Assembly: GCA_048772705.1 (NCBI GenBank)
Contig: JBLWGC010000230.1
Span: 1,426,001-1,490,000 of the forward strand
Reading direction: 5' to 3'
Source of the DNA: Leidyana gryllorum EB-2025a
Taxonomy: Eukaryota > Apicomplexa
DNA: 64,000 nucleotides
In this document: piece by piece, positions 10,385-28,917 of the stretch
Layout: the number at the start of each line of letters is the position of its first letter
Numbering within the stretch: the first letter of the stretch is position 1
The notes under the pieces: model-generated
Databases searched by the model: none
Told to the model about the DNA's origin: nothing
The model's input: only the letters and a program-made list of their open reading frames with translations
Program-made: the position numbers and the translations under genes

Positions 10385-11129
10385 ATGAAGCTTTGGTACC
10401 AGAGTCGAGACACTTTGGGCACCATGATGTGGCTGCCACTAGCCACCTTTTTGTGCATTAGCACGAGCATTCAATTTGCTTACGAGATCTTCGCGGTGGC
10501 CAGAATATACTTGGAGGATCAATATTCGCCTGCCCGGCGGTATCTACTAACAGTGTTCCATGGGTGCCACCTATTTTGTTTAATCTGCGGGCTGATATGC
10601 CTTGCCCTCAGATCTGAGCGGGGAATGAGAGGGTACACAGGAGGTAAATGTCTGTATGATGACATTTGTGAGAAGTGTGGCAGGTTTGAAAACACTGCGG
10701 ATTCTGTATGTAGTTGAGTTGACACTGAATTTTTGTGTGACGATCATCTTGCTGAAGAGTCAAGGATTTGAAGCAGCTGGCTACTACCGCTATGCTTTAT
10801 GGGTTATTTACGTATTGATGATTACTCTGATTACGATGCACATCAGTGCGAGTTCAAGTCTTGCCCGGATCTACGCAGCTGGAGGAACGGGATGGGAGGG
10901 GAAAAGCTACGTGGAACTGGAATTATTGCCCTACAGGGGAGGTTCGAAATCTTCCGGCTCCGATCAGGAAAGGACAATGACAAATCTGCCCCAATCGATA
11001 CCTTACATAAAGAATCTTGATACCTGCTTGACGATTGACGAGGAGGACCCTAAAAACCACTCTGAGGATAGTGCCTTAAAGTCGGGACTTAAGTCAAAAA
11101 TCGTCGTTTTCCAGAGTGTTCCATTATGA
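10385..11129 (+). CDS. GTGWE-family membrane protein, paralogue 1, 234 aa
   Basis: Two exons (10385-10643 and 10684-11129) joined by a 40-nt GT-AG intron in phase 1, falling inside a glycine codon. Four hydrophobic helices: LPLATFLCISTSIQFAYEIF, TVFHGCHLFCLICGLICLAL, ILYVVELTLNFCVTIILL and ALWVIYVLMITLITMH. They are followed by SSSLARIYAAGGTGWEG (codons near 10881-10898). The tail after the motif is ~75 residues long, polar and acidic, the longest in the family. The motif, the helix pattern and the intron phase and position are shared with the next three genes, so this is one tandemly duplicated family. No known family is recognised. A later ATG at 10424 could also serve as start. Confidence 0.7.
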
Positions 11130-11700
11130 CACAGAAGGTTAAGGTCGACCAGCTCGGTGTCCAATGTTGTGAACAACTCTTGACTCGATTCGATGACTTG
11201 CGCACAATATTCGGGGAGATCTACGCGTTGTATTTGTTCCCCGAGCTCTTTGTCGTCCAGCCAATGTCATTGATCCACCTGCGACATGTTTCATGCTGAG
11301 TGTGTCAATCCATATATGTGAGAGTGAGATGGTGCCTGTATACAAGAGATGAGCCGAAAGTCTAGTTGTGGCTGCTTCCTAACCCGATACGACACTCGTA
11401 TTAGTACCAAAAACATCATAAATTGATTTGAATCGAGCATCGTCGTTAGTGAAGAGGGGTCACCGGGAGGCTCCAAACAAGGGAGCTGATCGCTGAATGT
11501 GAATGGTTGGATGGTCTGGAATCACCAAAAATGGCAATTGATAAGATGCACAAGTCCGTCACTATCAGTGAGGTGGGCGACCGGTGTCTACGACGATGTG
11601 TGTGTGTGCTTCTCTCAACGAACAGGACTTTCCGCGGCGGGTAACTACCGTATCGGCAGTGTTGGAATGTACATACAGTAATAATTTCAACAATGATGGA
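11130..11700. other. Intergenic region, GTGWE cluster
   Basis: A 571-bp stretch without a supported gene. It includes a short GT run (11597-11610). The frame of the next gene is open upstream of its chosen ATG (back to about 11584), but that leader has no hydrophobic character and no counterpart in the paralogues. Confidence 0.4.
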
Positions 11701-12313
11701 ATGATCAAAGACACATCATCGTACACGTCTACATTACATGACAATACTTCGCACGCAGTCTGCGGAATTTTCTCTCCAGCTTTGTTCACACTGCTTGGGG
11801 CCATTGGACAAGCCATGTGGCTTCTCTATATCTTGATTCGACGGGCCATGCTATCTGATTGGGGTGAAGTGGTATATGTAATGTTTCTTATCGGAGACGC
11901 CGTTCATCTCTTGATAAGCCTTTCGGGGATATGGGCAGTGATAATGAATAGAAAGCATCTACTCCGCTTCTATTGGCTCTGTGAGCGACCAATGCAAATT
12001 GTACATACATCTCACTGCAGCCCTACTAGCGATGCTCGGGTTGCAAATAGCGCTATGCGTATACGCATTAGTGAGCTTCATTCCTCCCTCTGATCACGAG
12101 GGCTTCTTGTACTGGCACGGGGTGGTCGCGTTTGTGGCCCAGGGTGTCTTTTTCGCGACATTCTACTGGCTACATACGGCGGCAGCAAACCTCGTCCAAT
12201 TGCGACTGGAGGGAAGAACCGGGTGGGAAGTTGGCCCGATCGAACGTGATACTGTATCTTCCTTGAAATACTCTCTACCGCGGCGGAGCCGCTCAGGCTT
12301 AGAACCTGTGTAA
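11701..12313 (+). CDS. GTGWE-family membrane protein, paralogue 2, 190 aa
   Basis: Two exons (11701-11980 and 12021-12313) with a 40-nt phase-1 intron at the equivalent site. Helices: SPALFTLLGAIGQAMWLLYI, MFLIGDAVHLLISLSGIWAV, SLLAMLGLQIALCVYALVSF and VAFVAQGVFFATFYWLH. The motif is the variant EGRTGWEVGP (about 12207-12236), where the first glycine of GGTGWE is arginine. ATG 11701 was chosen because it gives a first-helix position like the paralogues. An in-frame ATG at 11584 would add 39 residues. Function unknown. Confidence 0.65.
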
Positions 12314-12592
12314 TGATTTGAGAACAGCGAGTGAGAGAGAGCAAAGACAGTGGGAGGAATGCACACAGGTATGATACCCCCTCACACACACTCACGCACA
12401 GCGCGAGGAATTGAGCGGGATCAAGAGAGAGAGAGAGATCGATCTCGTTGATTCGGCAAGTGGAGCCTACTGACTGACCAGGCTATTACCAGGTGCCCTC
12501 TTCACTCCCGAAGCACACTACCTTTTTTATATGTGGAACCATCTTCTAAATAGTAATGTGATCTACTTTGATATATGCGGATAGTACGATAA
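12314..12592. other. Intergenic region, GTGWE cluster
   Basis: A 279-bp gap with GA-rich runs (about 12328-12350 and 12424-12438) and short CACA tracts. No gene seen. It presumably contains the promoter of the next paralogue. Confidence 0.4.
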
Positions 12593-13163
12593 ATGGTCAG
12601 CTGGAAGTTGTGCGACTCCCTCGCAACCATTAGTGGCTTTTCGCTGGCGGGTTTTAATGCGATAGGCTGTAGCATACAATTGATCTACCTGGGGTTTGCT
12701 GCTGTCACTAGGGTCTCCAGTCGCTGCTGGAGGGACCACTGGTCTGTCCTACTTGTCAGTATTCATGGAATTCACTTTATCGCTATGTTACTCGGGATCT
12801 TAGCACTGCGTGTCAGATCTGCTGGTCTCATGCTCGCGTTTTCACTTGGTGAGTCGGTCGGCTCATCTCGGATTGATGTGATGATCAGGCCTGCAAGTCA
12901 CGCTGGTGTGTCTCACGGGGGCGCTTGTTGGAACGCTGGTATTCACACTCCTTCACCAAAGTATCAGCAATATCACTGAGGGCAATGGTTTGCTGATTCT
13001 GGCTGGGAACCCACTGATAATTCTTGTCAATTGGTTCATGTTGAGTGCGGCTCTCAGTTTGCGGAAAGTGTTTGATGTTGGAGGAACAGGTTGGGAGAGG
13101 ATGAACCACGAGCAAGTCCGCAACCTCCTCGACGACGCTTACTACCCAGCAGTGCACCAATGA
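12593..13163 (+). CDS. GTGWE-family membrane protein, paralogue 3, 176 aa
   Basis: Two exons (12593-12848 and 12889-13163) with a 40-nt phase-1 intron after 256 coding bases. Helices: SLAGFNAIGCSIQLIYLGFA, VLLVSIHGIHFIAMLLGIL, LVCLTGALVGTLVFTLL and AGNPLIILVNWFMLSAAL. They are followed by RKVFDVGGTGWERMNHEQV (motif about 13081-13098). The tail is short. Motif, intron and helix arrangement tie it to the neighbours, most closely to paralogue 4 (identical GGTGWERM). Function unknown. Confidence 0.7.
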
Positions 13164-13380
13164 TAGAATTTTACCACTCACTGACTCGAGTCTCCCCTTA
13201 CTCCCCGCTGCTGGTGGCTGCTACCATCTGCCGCCGACCTCACTTTTCGTTCAACCACGTACTACTACCTCCACTGCGTATTCCTGTATACGACTGCTGA
13301 TTTACCAAGGGACCCTCCTGACAGGCCAAACATCAAATCAATGCTCCAAGGTTCCCAAAATTCGCTGTCAAGGATTGTAG

Positions 13381-13982
13381 ATGGAGCCATTAGATGGGGA
13401 GAATTCGTTGGCCGAGCTTTGTGGTCTCTCCCTGGCCAAGTTTACTCTCCTGTCAGGAGTCCTCCAAACCCTGCTGATGGCATTCTCTTTTGTACTTGAA
13501 GCTATTCGCACCCACTGGACAGATTCATGGTTTTTAACCTTCCTCCTGGCGGACTTTTATCATGTTGCGGTTGCAGTCATCGCCGTTGTCGCGGTCCGCT
13601 GCAGTTCAGTGAGTCTCCTAGACTTGTATAAAATAGGTGAGACGACGAACAGAGAACCCTAGTCATCACATCGCTCGTTTCGTATCACTCAGGCTTGGGC
13701 ACCGCGCTCATCATCCGATGCTCCCTCCTTGTTTGTGCCGTCATGCTCCTCCCCAGCTGGGGATTGGATGTAGGACCAGACTTCGTCGTCCTCCATCTCA
13801 TCTACCTCATCATTGTGTATTCCGCCTTCATCCTTTCCTTCTCAACCCTCTTCCAAGCGGCTGAGGCACTGGCTCGAGTTTTTTATGTGGGAGGTACAGG
13901 CTGGGAAAGGATGAGCTATCAGCATCTAAAGTCGGCTTCCATATATGATGAAGAAGCAGTAGCTGATATCAATCAAGTATAA
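13381..13982 (+). CDS. GTGWE-family membrane protein, paralogue 4, 181 aa
   Basis: Two exons (13381-13636 and 13693-13982) with a 56-nt phase-1 intron after exactly 256 coding bases, as in paralogue 3. Helices: LAKFTLLSGVLQTLLMAFSF, FYHVAVAVIAVVAVRCSS, IIRCSLLVCAVMLLPSWG and LIYLIIVYSAFILSFSTLF. They are followed by ARVFYVGGTGWERMSYQHL (motif about 13890-13907). The stop TAA overlaps a further ATG (13982), but that downstream frame is hydrophilic and not of this family. Function unknown. Confidence 0.7.
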
Positions 13983-14502
13983 TGGAGACGGCACTGTTCT
14001 ATGCATACGCGAATTCCCATGCAGATCTCCGAGGAGAACGAGCGATGGAATACCACGGCGACTGGCTCCTGTATATTGCCAAACTGAAGTTGCCAGTCAA
14101 AAAGAGGACTATTGTGTCTTCAGCTCTGTCAGCATCAGCTGAAAATAACTCGTGCTTGCCCAGATGTCCAAGCGATGCGAGCTCAAGCAACCCCGTAGAA
14201 TCCTTATCTCATCAGAATGTGATCACAGAGTTGTCAGGTTAAATACACTATTAGCCCGTCCAGCCGTCTCTCTCTCTCTAGTATGAAGATCGTTTTCGCT
14301 CCCGGAAATCAACCAGAGTCGTTTATGATCTTCAGGATACGCAAGGTGGAGTCGGCGATTGGCTTATGCTGGGTGGTTTTGAGGCAATCCAAATCCGATA
14401 TACATTCGATGCCGTTCAACTAGTGCTCAACTCATTTCAACAATCAAAAAGAAGAGCTTATCATAACGGTATTCCGAGTTCAGGACCGACAAAAAAGTCT
14501 AT
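13983..14502. other. Unassigned region between GTGWE cluster and GAPDH array
   Basis: A 520-bp stretch. An 86-codon frame (13982-14242) opens on the stop of paralogue 4. A second frame, from about 14282 to 14558, is open and protein-like (YEDRFRSRKSTRVVYDLQ, then GVGDWLMLGGFEAIQIRY). It runs antisense into the 3' end of GAPDH copy 1. A CT-rich tract ending in AG (14266-14281) could be an acceptor, but joining the two frames at 14238/14281 gives an immediate stop. I therefore do not call a gene; a broken or mis-modelled exon is possible. Confidence 0.3.
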
Positions 14503-16893
<2,391 letters not shown>

Positions 16894-16998
16894 TCACCAC
16901 ATTTGCATCGCCTATAGTGTCAAGCTTTGATGTTTACAAAGGCCAATTTCGTGTTACTGAGATCAAATTTCGTCAGACATAACCAAAAATCACTCTCT

Positions 16999-18069
<1,071 letters not shown>

Positions 18070-18246
18070 CTAACAGTAGTGAGTGGAATATGGTGTGTGC
18101 GATGATGTGTGCGAGACGCCATACGGCTGTCTCCTGTACACTCACACATCAGCATCGCCGATAGTGTCAAGACTTTGATGTTTACAAAGGCCAGTTTCGT
18201 GTTACTGAGATCAAATTTCGTCAGACATAACCAAAAATCACTCTCT

Positions 18247-19389
<1,143 letters not shown>

Positions 19390-19494
19390 TCACCACATTT
19401 GCATCGCCTATAGTGTCAAGCTTTGATGTTTACAAAGGCCAATTTCGTGTTACTGAGATCAAATTTCGTCAGACATAACCAAAAATCACTCTCT

Positions 19495-20565
<1,071 letters not shown>

Positions 20566-20742
20566 CTAACAGTAGTGAGTGGAATATGGTGTGTGCGATG
20601 ATGTGTGCGAGACGCCATACGGCTGTCTCCTGTACACTCACACATCAGCATCGCCGATAGTGTCAAGACTTTGATGTTTACAAAGGCCAGTTTCGTGTTA
20701 CTGAGATCAAATTTCGTCAGACATAACCAAAAATCACTCTCT

Positions 20743-21909
<1,167 letters not shown>

Positions 21910-21972
21910 TCAGAAGGGCCAAAGTCGTTATGGTGAGATCGAACTAGTCAGACATACCGAAATTCAGTCTCT

Positions 21973-22892
21973 CTACATTCCACATACTTTCTCAACGTGA
22001 ACGGCGAGGTCGCAAAGGCGAGTAGAGTAGGCGGCTTTCCTCTCCTACCACGAGACGAGCTTCACGAACTAAGGATTGAAGGGGAGGCCAGCGTTATGTC
22101 GAAAATCGAAGGTCTTTCGTCATCGACCAAGTCGGCAGAGACGAGTCCGTGAATAGTAAAACTCGAAATGCCCTTCAAAGGACCGTCAGCGGCCTGCTCA
22201 ATGGCGATCGTGATCTCTTCGTGAAACGTCTCCCTCTCCAGGACGCAAGGAGATCGCGACAAAGACATCAGTTGTGGGCACCCGCAACGCCATACCGGTC
22301 ACTCGCCGTTGAGAGACGGGATAATCTTCCTGAATGCTTCAGCCACACCAGCGGTAGACGGAAAGATGTTGACACCGGTGGCGCTACGCGAGCGACAGTA
22401 CTCCCCACCCTCATTCGTGCCGTCGAGGGTGAGTTGATTAGCAGTCAACAATGCCGAAGTCTCGTGGACTACCTAAGCCAAAGGCACCAGGCACTTAGTG
22501 TTAGGTACAGGAAGGTGAAAAAACCGTCGATGTCCTTCTTTCACTCCTCATGATGGACTCCCAAATACGTGAATAGGTCCCCGGTTTTCAGGGAGCAGAG
22601 ATGATGACTTTCTTGGGACCACCAAGCTGCTCAATGCAGCCAGGCGTCCCAGTTGCCCAAGCGTCCACACCGGCGGAGCCTCATCGAGTGATTGTCTTTC
22701 CGTTTACCACCAATTTGCCGTTGCTGTGGGAGAGGTCGCCTTTACATGTGTGGTGGGCAGCATCGTACTGAAGCTGACGATGAAGGCTCATTGACGGCGA
22801 TACAGTCGAGTTCTTGTGCTCAAAGGCAATTTGGGAGAGGAGACGGCCGATGCCACCGGATGCGCTATCGGCAAACTTGATCCTGATTCAAT
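21973..22892 (-). pseudogene. Decayed seventh GAPDH copy
   Basis: Alignable with the array unit from the stop-codon region (ACATTCCACATACTTT on the plus strand) to just past the start region. It carries dense substitutions, roughly a quarter of sites by eye. It is about 100 bp shorter than an intact copy. One clear deletion of about 30 bp lies near 22445, and the block corresponding to the catalytic SNASCTTN segment (about 22490-22520) is scrambled. No frame longer than about 130 codons survives. It stands in register just upstream of copy 6, so it is an old array member that escaped homogenisation. Confidence 0.9.
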
Positions 22893-22990
22893 GAAAGTGG
22901 AAACCGGTGTTAAGATGATAAGAAAATGAAGCGAAGTATGGGGGATGCGCGATTCAGGAGGGGTGGAATGATAATACAAAATGGCGGGCA

Positions 22991-25900
22991 CTAATCATAC
23001 TCTTCGTCGTCGACTGGTGTGAGAGTGATATCGGCTTTGAGCGAGAGAGCTTGTTTGAGGAAGCTGGTGAGATCACGTCGACCCTCAACCGTTTCGAGCG
23101 GCTTTAGTTCGGCGATGGCTTCGCCCTCTTTGGATATGCTTTGCTCCAAGACCACATGGTCTTTGAGCAATTCATTAGGTTCCTCGGCCGGCGTGTCGGT
23201 CGGTGGGGTTGGAGCTGGCCGTATTTCCACCGAAGCATCAGGTTGAAGCTGCATGGAGGTGGCTGGCGACATCAGAGGAGTTGATCTGCCCATTGGTGCT
23301 TCACCGACTTCGACACTAACGATAGAGCTCAATAACTCCTTTTCCTTCTCGTTCAAGGCACTTTCTGCCCACTTCATCAGTGTTGGACTTTCCTCTTCAG
23401 GCTGAACAATGACTGGGGCATCTTCTTTCTCGCATATGTCATCATGTACTATACAAAGTGTTAAGATACCGCTGGGTTTCGAGCTGCTGTTGATGGTCTC
23501 CTGTTCCGCGTCGGCATATTTGTCGCGTCGCATCACCAGAGCGACATCCGCAACAGCCCCGAGCTGGTCGCCGATGGAGCCTCCCTTTGTCGGCATCTCA
23601 AATTCCAGATTGAAGATTGTGGTGGCCTTCTTCAGAAGCTGCATCGGCTGAGCTGCCACCTTTATTGGGGGAATGGTGGGTTCTTTGGCTTTCCGACGCC
23701 GTGGCGAGACCAGAGTGGCCGTGTTCTGGCTGTTGGTGTGTTTAACAGACCCAGTGGACAACTGATTGTCCGTGCCTCTGGTGGTGCTCCGTCGAGGTGA
23801 TCGACTCCCCACATTCACACTCGGGCTTTTCGCGCCCAAGCGGCCGGCCCGGAAGCGTTCTGTTTGCATTGTCTCGTGGGAGTCATCTCCTCCTGGGGAC
23901 TTCCTGAAACTCAAGTTCAGTCCCATGCTGGAGGACGAGGAGGATGACAGGGCTGACTCTCCAGATCCAGAGGACATACTTGTCATGCTCAGACTCTCTT
24001 CTTTCAGCTTCTTTGTAAAGAGATCCATCGACACCTCGACACGGAACGCAGGTAATTGTCGCATAGCCAACATCCCGGACAAGTACTCGGCTGCTTCTGT
24101 AGCAATCATAGCGCAGTCAATCTCATCATCAGTGCCAATCCAACCCTGATGAGACGAGTATTAAGAGTTGCGAAGCTTTTCGAAACGTACCTCGCCCAGC
24201 AGAAAACTGACGTGCATCAGCTTGATATGATCCTTGTACAGCTTGAGTAGATCGGCCATTTTCTGGAGTTGCAATACCTCTTCCAGCAGAGAGCCACATG
24301 CTATAGGTCCAAGATCCGCTGCTCGTTTCCATTGACGTCGGAGTATTTGGGTCCGGAGTATCCCTTCCGGCGAAGGGTCCACCACCAAATGGCACACAGG
24401 GGGGATAGATGGGGCATCTCGTACATTCTGAGATCGACCGGCGGGATACTGTCTCAACTCAGCCCGAGTGATCGGATCCAGTTCAGGATCCTGGAGTCGT
24501 TCTTGCACTGCTTGACTCACTGCACTCCGTCTCTCATTTGCGAGAGCATATTCGGCTGCAGCTATAAGCCAATCGAGGTGAGTCATCGAGGTCAATCGCA
24601 TTCGAATAGGCTCAGCAGCTTGCAGGTTTTTGCTCAGAGCGAGCCGTCGTAATTGTCCCAGGAACCCTTCAATTTTCCGATCGAAAGTCTTATTCACAAG
24701 ATACCGCCGTGCTTCGGGTCTCAGGAGCGGAACAATAGTGAAATCTGGAGTATTGGGTTCAATATTCCACTCCTTGTCGTCCACCATGTTCTCCACAGCC
24801 TCGCTTTGTATGATCTGTTCCGCCTCTTGTGGTGTATAGGACCAGGGGGCAGCGGTTATGGCGAGAGGGCGGACTGCTCTCAAAGTATGTACTGTCCAAA
24901 CGAGGAAGTCGTCTGCCACTTCTCGACAAATGGGAAACAACTTGTTTTCGAATGGTGTGGCCCGACTGATGGTGATCTGTGAGGTTCCAAACAACTGCAG
25001 AATGGAGGTCGCTATTGACGGCGCGGGGGCTGGTATTAGGGTCAAACTGATGGGATTGATCATTCGAATCAAACGGGTCATCAGATCGAACGTCGCGACC
25101 TCTTGAACACATCCTTTGGCTCGACTGGCCCATCCATCTGTAAGACATTCAGTGTTCAGACCGATAGTGAGGTGAACCAGAGATACCGCCTCTAAGCCAG
25201 ATGCTATGAGGAGAGAAGACACCGGTCCCGGCTCCTCCATCTGCAAGCTCGGGAATCTCTCTTTCAGGAGTACACGAACTTCCTCGAGCTCAAAGTGTAG
25301 TCGCCGTGTTGTGCCAATTTCATGAAGACTCGGGTTTGTACCTCCCGAGTCTGTGGCCGGTTTCTTGGTGGACAACCGAGAAATGGCTCGGCTGGAAAGG
25401 AGACGGCTCTTATTGTTTGTCACCATCCGAGCGACACTCCGGCTACTGGCCCGCGTCTCCCGTCGATTTCCTTTGCGAGCACCGCCGCTGGCTTCAAGAC
25501 CCTCTTCCATGGGACTACGAATACCGTCAAGGTTGGCAGCCAGAATGTCTGCCGCGTTCTGAAGCCCATCGCCAGAGTCGTCAATCTGCTCACAGGACGG
25601 CAAAGGAAACTCAACCTCCCTCAGCAGCATTTGATGATCTTCACGATAGGGATTGAATCCAGCAAGATGGAGGTATTTCAGGTGCGGAATCGATACACAC
25701 GGCAGCGGTGGTAATGCATCGAGCCTCGGAGGCAACTTCTTGCGAGACGATTTCAGCGCCCGCGGAGGCAATCTTAATTTGGTGCCACTTGGAGCTTCCA
25801 CTCCTTCCTCGTTGAGACTGCCAAGTCTAACCATTGGTTCGATGTAATTGGTGTTCAGTCGGGACTCCCACACCAAATCTTCCAATGCCTCACACAAAGT

Positions 25901-28101
25901 GGGGTCCCAGTCGAGATCGAGTGTTAGAGCCTGTAGTCGCCCAGCGCAGGTGGATAAGATATCCTGGAAGTTTAATCGGTAATCGTATGGGCCGGCCAAG
26001 TGCTGTATTTCGACATCAACCTTCGGCGGCAAGATACGATTTAAAAGCCCAATATCCTCAGTTAATTTGACCGCTCCTGCGCTGAAGCGTAGTAGCTGCC
26101 AGGCCGGGAACGTTTCGTCCATCTGGGATCCGAATTGTACCATCGATCGGTGTGCGGCCACTTCCAATTTGTGAAGATACACTTTTGCTCTTTCCGGTCC
26201 CATCAACTTCATAAAGAACTCTTGACTCTCGAGCTGTTGAATATCCCTTTCGAAGGACGCGATGCCTTCATATATGGATCCGGTCTTTGATGCACACAGA
26301 GCCTCTATGAGCAGATTTTGGGCCTGACGTAATTCAGGTAGGAGACTGCTGAACCTTCGGAACGACAAGAAAGATTCGATGGGGTCTCCCGCCCACTGAT
26401 CGCGAATGCGGCTGGGCAACAGATCCAGAGCTCTCTTCAGTATCCGATCTTTGGTGGGTTTGTCGATACGTCCCTTCCATAAATCCAAGAGGGCTCCCAC
26501 GGTGAAGAGAGAGGGGAAGTTGCGTTCGCACAACAATTGAGCATTGAAAGGTAAATGAGACATTATGGACCCCACCAAGCAATTGACCATTGCTGTCATA
26601 TTGTAGCTACGCATCGCACCTTCTGGAGATCTATAATCCAGCGCCCGTTTGAAATCTTTCGAATCCTCTTCGGCAGCCACGCGAAGGAAGTTCTCGGCTT
26701 GATCTAAGTATTCGTAGCCCTGAGGCGACACTGAGGCCCCATCTTCTCCAATTGATGAGCCACTGTGAGCGACTGGCCCACTACGAGGAGACACCATCGT
26801 AGTGCCGAACTGACCGAGACCTCTCTTCTCCTTCCGATAAGATATTAAGGGCAGCAAACTCTCCGTCATGAGATCGCCGTCCGATCCTTGAAGGATTATA
26901 GATTCGAGAGTCATCCTGCTTTGCATTGTGAACAATCGAGCGAACAAAGATCGCGTCAGTCTCCTATTCAGTTCATCGTGAGGTGACGTGGCGACCATTA
27001 AGAGTCGCAGCGCCTTGGAGGAGTCAATGATTCTGGGGAGGAGGATTGTAATGTTCGAGGGACCCGCTCGAGTTGCTGTACTCACCTTGCAGCGGCTCCC
27101 AGTACGAGTTTCATTCTCTTTTGTGCCGTTCCGTTACTATAAGAGAGGAAGTCAGGTTGAAGGTTGGGGTGGATGACTTACATTTCGGTGTCATCTTCTT
27201 CCATAGCTTTCGGAGCGTAGAGCAGAGGCGCACTGAAGGCCATCTCGCTCAGTTGGGGGAACTCAATACGGCTGAGGAGGTACGCCCAACGAGCCGCATG
27301 AGATCCACATATCCTTAGTAAGGTGACATTCGGAAAGCTGAAACGACGGAGAGCGTCACTCCGTCTCTTCCCGCCTTCACCGAGGAACCACGGTTTCTCA
27401 TTCGATAAGGGCCAGGAGCTCATAAATCCGTCCTCCAATCGATCGTCGGAAGGTGATTGGGAAGTGGTCGGGGAGACTCGCACCATAGTCGGCGGAGTTT
27501 GTTGAGACTGCAGCGGAGAGATAGATGTCACAGTCTCTCAGTCTCTTCTACTCACCGAGAAGTGTAGAGTACGCAGGCTCAGCTTATTGTTGCGGAATAA
27601 TGACAAAAGCTCGTCCTCTAAGGCCAGGTTGGCTGTGCCCACGACAAGATTCTCGAGGGTGACTCCAACTCGCTGTAACACCATTTGGCGAAACTTGGGA
27701 GGCGCTCTATGCCAGAGAGGGTGATCCAACCATAATGTACCGTTGGGATGAACTATGGGCATTTCGACCCGAGTTCGTCCGAGTGCTCGGCCACTCTCCA
27801 TGAATGCCGCATAGAACTCCATGCGGGTGAGTATCACTCGCGCTTGGTGCTCTATGCGTAGATACGAGAAGATGATATGCCAGATTGTTGGCGGGAACGG
27901 TCCCACTGGGTCATCCGTTCGAACTGGGGGTGTGGCCATAGATGGCCGACTTTGCGGAAATGCGGCAGCGAGGAATGTCGGCCGACGGAGAGCCGTCGCT
28001 ATCTCAGGGTTTGGTTTGTCTGGGCCATGAAGAAACGCGCTGGGATCCACTGACGCCCGTTGTTGGGCGCCCAGGGGACGGCCAATGACACTTGGCCTCA
28101 T
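22991..28101 (-). CDS. Large F-box/LRR-like protein, 1,639 aa
   Basis: Five exons on the minus strand: 28101-27556, 27507-27182, 27136-27086, 27032-24191 and 24145-22991. All introns are GT-AG, 45-53 nt, and phase-consistent. Near residues 65-90, VGPFPPTIWHIIFSYLRIEH has the look of an F-box (PP..IW..IFSYL). Scattered leucine-rich segments follow (RFSFPNVTLLRICG, IPHLKYLHLAGFNP, LQALTLDLDWDPTLCEAL), as in F-box/LRR proteins that present substrates to SCF ubiquitin ligases. A long helical middle and C-terminal part (about residues 950-1330) and an acidic, Ser-rich tail to EEYD are not recognised. The F-box call is moderate. The upstream DIX-like gene ends 41 bp before this ATG on the same strand. 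Confidence 0.6.
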
Positions 28102-28142
28102 TGGGGGCTTAGACTGTATCTGGACGCATGCAGGTCAGAAAG

Positions 28143-28751
28143 TCAATATAGGAGGTCATCCGCCGAAGCGGGGGGCGGGGGCGGTTTCTGCACCGCGGGA
28201 GGTGGCGGAGAAGGGACCCCACCGTTCTCGTCAGCCTGCCAAGTGAGCCGCGTGACCTGCGTCACATGTGACAAGTGGGCAGAGTTCCGCGAATGAATGA
28301 GCCTACCTTCAACCACATCTCTTTAGTCGCAAAGTCAAAGGAGAGGGGCTGGTTCGGGTTGGGGGGGAGGTCAAACCAGAGGAAGCCGCCCTGCTCGGCC
28401 TTTATTCCGACTCTGCAATGTGTAAAGTTGTGTGTGTGAGTGGATATATTGAGTAGTGCGTTGTTGAACGACAACACACCTGTGATGGTATTTGCCTTTC
28501 AGAGGGAAGTGTGTTTGTATATCTTCCACGGTGGGAGGTTTGTGTGGGTCTAACGGGATGGTGAAGACATCTGGTGGTGCTGATGGTTCACACTGGTCGT
28601 CTGTGACGAAGTAGAAGACTGTGAGGAACATCAATTTTTTATCCTGCGAAAAGTGTAAAGGTTGTCTGGCGGCGGGTGAAGCTTGGCAGGAACACCCTAC
28701 GACAAGAGCTAATGCATTGAAGCTGGGTGTAGTGAAATTGCGGTAGTTCAT
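28143..28751 (-). CDS. DIX-domain-like protein, 163 aa
   Basis: Three exons (28751-28480, 28412-28307, 28256-28143) with introns of 67 and 50 nt in phases 2 and 0. Residues ~38-128 resemble a DIX domain: LTVFYFVTDD at the start, then FTIPLDPHKPPTVEDIQ, then KGKYHHR, then GGFLWFDLPP and a final KEMWLKV strand. DIX domains of Axin and Dishevelled form head-to-tail filaments that drive signalosome assembly. The tail is Pro-rich (SPPPPAVQKPPPPPAS) and ends DDLLY. A stand-alone DIX protein in a protist would not belong to a Wnt pathway. Assignment is by pattern only. Confidence 0.5.
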
Positions 28752-28917
28752 CTAGGCCAGCCAGCGATCGATTGCAAGAATTGGAGCCGCAGAAGATTGT
28801 GCATTTTGAACCTTCTGCTATCTCTGTGTCAAGTGACTTTCAAAGGTGACCCTACAAATTAGGAAAACGACGGAGTCGGAGGAGAAAGCGGCGGCCCCCG
28901 AGCTGGCCTCGGCGGCG

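Noticed and set aside
10132-10470. Minus-strand frame of 112 codons upstream of GTGWE paralogue 1
   Set aside because: It overlaps a real plus-strand exon and low-complexity sequence, with no domain features.
13982-14242. 86-codon frame overlapping the stop of GTGWE paralogue 4
   Set aside because: Hydrophilic, without family similarity. A tempting phase-1 donor at 14238 leads to an immediate stop after splicing.
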